A stretch of 7,505 nucleotides of DNA from CAZONU01 sp965370045 (lineage in GTDB: Bacteria; Planctomycetota; SZUA-567; JAKLDR01), in contig CBDUSI010000163.1 in NCBI GenBank assembly GCA_965370045.1, forward strand, positions 1 to 7,505, in the 5' to 3' direction. A program made the position numbers and the translations under genes. Numbering within the stretch: the stretch's first letter is position 1; each line of letters starts with the position of its first letter. This document shows, piece by piece, positions 5,986 through 7,505 of this stretch. The notes beneath the pieces are model-generated. The model was not told the origin of the DNA and ran no database searches. It saw nothing but the letters and a program-made list of their open reading frames with translations.

Positions 5986-7505
5986 GGCCGCCGTGAACGG
6001 AACGGAACGGAAGGACGGGCGGAGCCTGGCCACCTGGTTCTCGGTGGGCCTGGCGGTCGCGGCGCTGGCCTGCTGGCCGGGCATGCGCCACTACACCTAC
6101 GTCCGCCAGGTGCTGCTCACCGCCGTCCTGGCGCCGGCCGCGCTGGTCGCCGCCCTGGCCGGGCTAGGCCCGACGCGCCGCGCGCTGGCCGGCGCGGTCG
6201 GCGGGGCGCCGGCGCGGGTCTTCCTGGCCGCGATCTGGGGCCACGCACTCCTGGCCTGGGCCTCGCTGGCCTGGACCCCCAGCCCCGCCGCCACCCTGGA
6301 CCGCGCGGTGGCGCTCGTCACCCTGGCCGTCTGGGGCACGGCCTGGCTGCTGGCCGCCTCCGCGGGGCGCTGGCCGCGGCTGGCCGCCGGACACCTGGCG
6401 GTGGGCGGGATCGTTGCTACCGTCGGCGCGTGGTACTACCTGGCCCTGTCGGCCGCCGGCCAGGCCCCCGCGCGGCTGGGCCCTCCGATCAGCAACGCCA
6501 ACACCGTGGCGGTGCTGATGATATTCCCGATCATCGGCGCGGTCGCGCTCCTGCCCGGACTGGCCCGCAAGCGGGACGCCTGGCCCTGGCCGGGGGTCGG
6601 CCTGCTGCTCGCCGGCGGGTGCGCCCTGGCCAGCTTCGTTTTCGCCTGGAGCCGCTCGGGCTTCGCCGGTCTGGTCGCCGCGCTGGCCGTGCTCGGCGTG
6701 CTCCGGATGGGCCGGCGCTGGCGCCTGATATCCGCGGGAGTCCTGGCGGCTGGGCTGATCGCGGCGCTGATCGTCGGCGGCGTTCTGCTGCTTCCCGACA
6801 ATGCCAAGGCCCGCGCCCGGCGCCAGCGCCTTGAGGAGAAGGTCAAGCTCTCCAGCATCGGCGCGCGCTACTACGGCCCGGCGGCCTGCTGGGGCATGTT
6901 CAAGGAGCATCCCGTCGCCGGCGCCGGGGCGGGCACCTTCCTGCCCGAGGCGCCCCGGCACATCCCCCGGGAGCGGTACCTGAACACCTACGGGCGGGCC
7001 TTCCTGAGCCTGGCCCACAACGAGTGGGCCGAGACCACGGCGGAACTCGGCGCCCTCGGCCTCCTGGCGCTTCTGGCCCTGTTCGGCTCAGCGCTGTGGG
7101 GTGCCTGCCGGGGTGCGGCGCGGGGCGAATCGAAGAACGCGCGTGCTCTCTCCGCCGCCCTGGCCGCGACCATCGGCGGAGTGGCCTTCAGCTCGCTGGC
7201 CGATCCCTCCCTGCGCTTCTGGGACTTCACCGCTTTCTTCTACGCGGCCGCGGCGCGGGCCGCGGCGGCCGGCGCGCGCCGGCCGCGCGGGGAGGAAGCC
7301 GCCCCGGCCGAGAATCCACCGCCGACGTCCCTCACCGTTCGGAGAAGGTTGCTGGTCCTGGGCGGGGTGCTGACCGCCGCCGCCGTCTGGGTCTTCTGGT
7401 CCTACCCCGACGCGGTCCGGGAAATGAGTTACCAGACGGGGTATTACTACGCCTATAGGCGCAAGCCGCCGGACGACGCCCAGGCCGGCGGCTACTACAA
7501 GGTGG
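5984..7505 (+). CDS. O-antigen ligase/polymerase-like (Wzy_C) membrane protein, partial at right edge
   Basis: The open frame runs without a stop to the window end (507 residues seen; 3' end missing). Many hydrophobic helices are visible at about 15-32, 42-62, 79-97, 108-127, 136-157, 172-191, 204-222, 226-240, 248-270, 353-372, 388-403 and 456-472. The Wzy_C (PF04932) hallmarks are present: WSRSGF at 222-227, a large loop with HPVAGAGAGTF at 309-319, and HNEWAETTAELGALG at 345-359. Arg224 and His345 are the expected functional residues. Family members transfer or polymerise polyprenyl-linked glycans on the periplasmic side of the inner membrane; WaaL, Wzy and protein-glycan ligases cannot be told apart from sequence alone. 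Residues after 472 may begin an extracytoplasmic, TPR-like tail. The start is uncertain: ATG 5984 has no Shine-Dalgarno, and GTG 5993 is an alternative (MNGTERK). Confidence 0.85.
   Translation, partial: MAAVNGTERKDGRSLATWFSVGLAVAALACWPGMRHYTYVRQVLLTAVLAPAALVAALAGLGPTRRALAGAVGGAPARVFLAAIWGHALLAWASLAWTPSPAATLDRAVALVTLAVWGTAWLLAASAGRWPRLAAGHLAVGGIVATVGAWYYLALSAAGQAPARLGPPISNANTVAVLMIFPIIGAVALLPGLARKRDAWPWPGVGLLLAGGCALASFVFAWSRSGFAGLVAALAVLGVLRMGRRWRLISAGVLAAGLIAALIVGGVLLLPDNAKARARRQRLEEKVKLSSIGARYYGPAACWGMFKEHPVAGAGAGTFLPEAPRHIPRERYLNTYGRAFLSLAHNEWAETTAELGALGLLALLALFGSALWGACRGAARGESKNARALSAALAATIGGVAFSSLADPSLRFWDFTAFFYAAAARAAAAGARRPRGEEAAPAENPPPTSLTVRRRLLVLGGVLTAAAVWVFWSYPDAVREMSYQTGYYYAYRRKPPDDAQAGGYYKV

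Noticed and set aside
6164..7018. Minus-strand open frame of 284 codons opposite the ligase-like gene
   Set aside because: It is composed almost wholly of Gly, Arg, Ala, Gln and Pro, while the plus-strand frame shows clear membrane helices and Wzy_C motifs.

Overview
The window reads as a GC-rich bacterial chromosome segment. Planctomycetota or a close PVC relative (perhaps Phycisphaerae-like) fits best. The clues are a type IV pilin-like protein with the DUF1559 / H-X9-DG-type layout that is greatly expanded in that group, and a very large membrane-anchored protein with Ig-like, coiled-coil and Gly-rich parts. The lineage is inference from protein architecture, not from a marker gene.

Layout. 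Positions 1-96 are non-coding and hold a small hairpin. Positions 97-3351, minus strand, encode a 1084-residue protein with three N-terminal membrane segments and about 900 extracytoplasmic residues. Its best-supported start is a TTG with a good ribosome binding site and a TATAAT box 48 nt upstream. Positions 3352-3661 form a divergent control region. Positions 3662-4675, plus strand, encode a membrane-anchored transglutaminase-fold protein with an intact Cys-His-Asp triad. Positions 4757-4922 are a self-contained tRNA-Leu(CAG) unit: promoter, gene with encoded CCA, and a 10-bp hairpin. Positions 4923-5206 are a gene-free stretch, AT-richer in its second half, with a promoter and a structured leader of about 100 nt. 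They lead into a pilin-like gene (5207-5896) with a near-perfect Shine-Dalgarno and a textbook terminator. From 5984 to the right edge runs an O-antigen ligase/polymerase-like (Wzy_C) membrane protein, cut by the window end.

How it fits together. All four protein genes look like cell-envelope or surface functions: a large anchored envelope protein, an extracytoplasmic transglutaminase-like enzyme, a pseudopilin and a glycan ligase/polymerase. Each appears to have its own promoter, so this looks like a neighbourhood of individually controlled envelope genes rather than one operon. I see no mobile element, CRISPR array, integrase or defence gene, and no clear novel system. The points most worth a second look are the conserved-looking C-terminal half of the large protein, the pilin leader RNA, and a possible leaderless start for the ligase-like gene.
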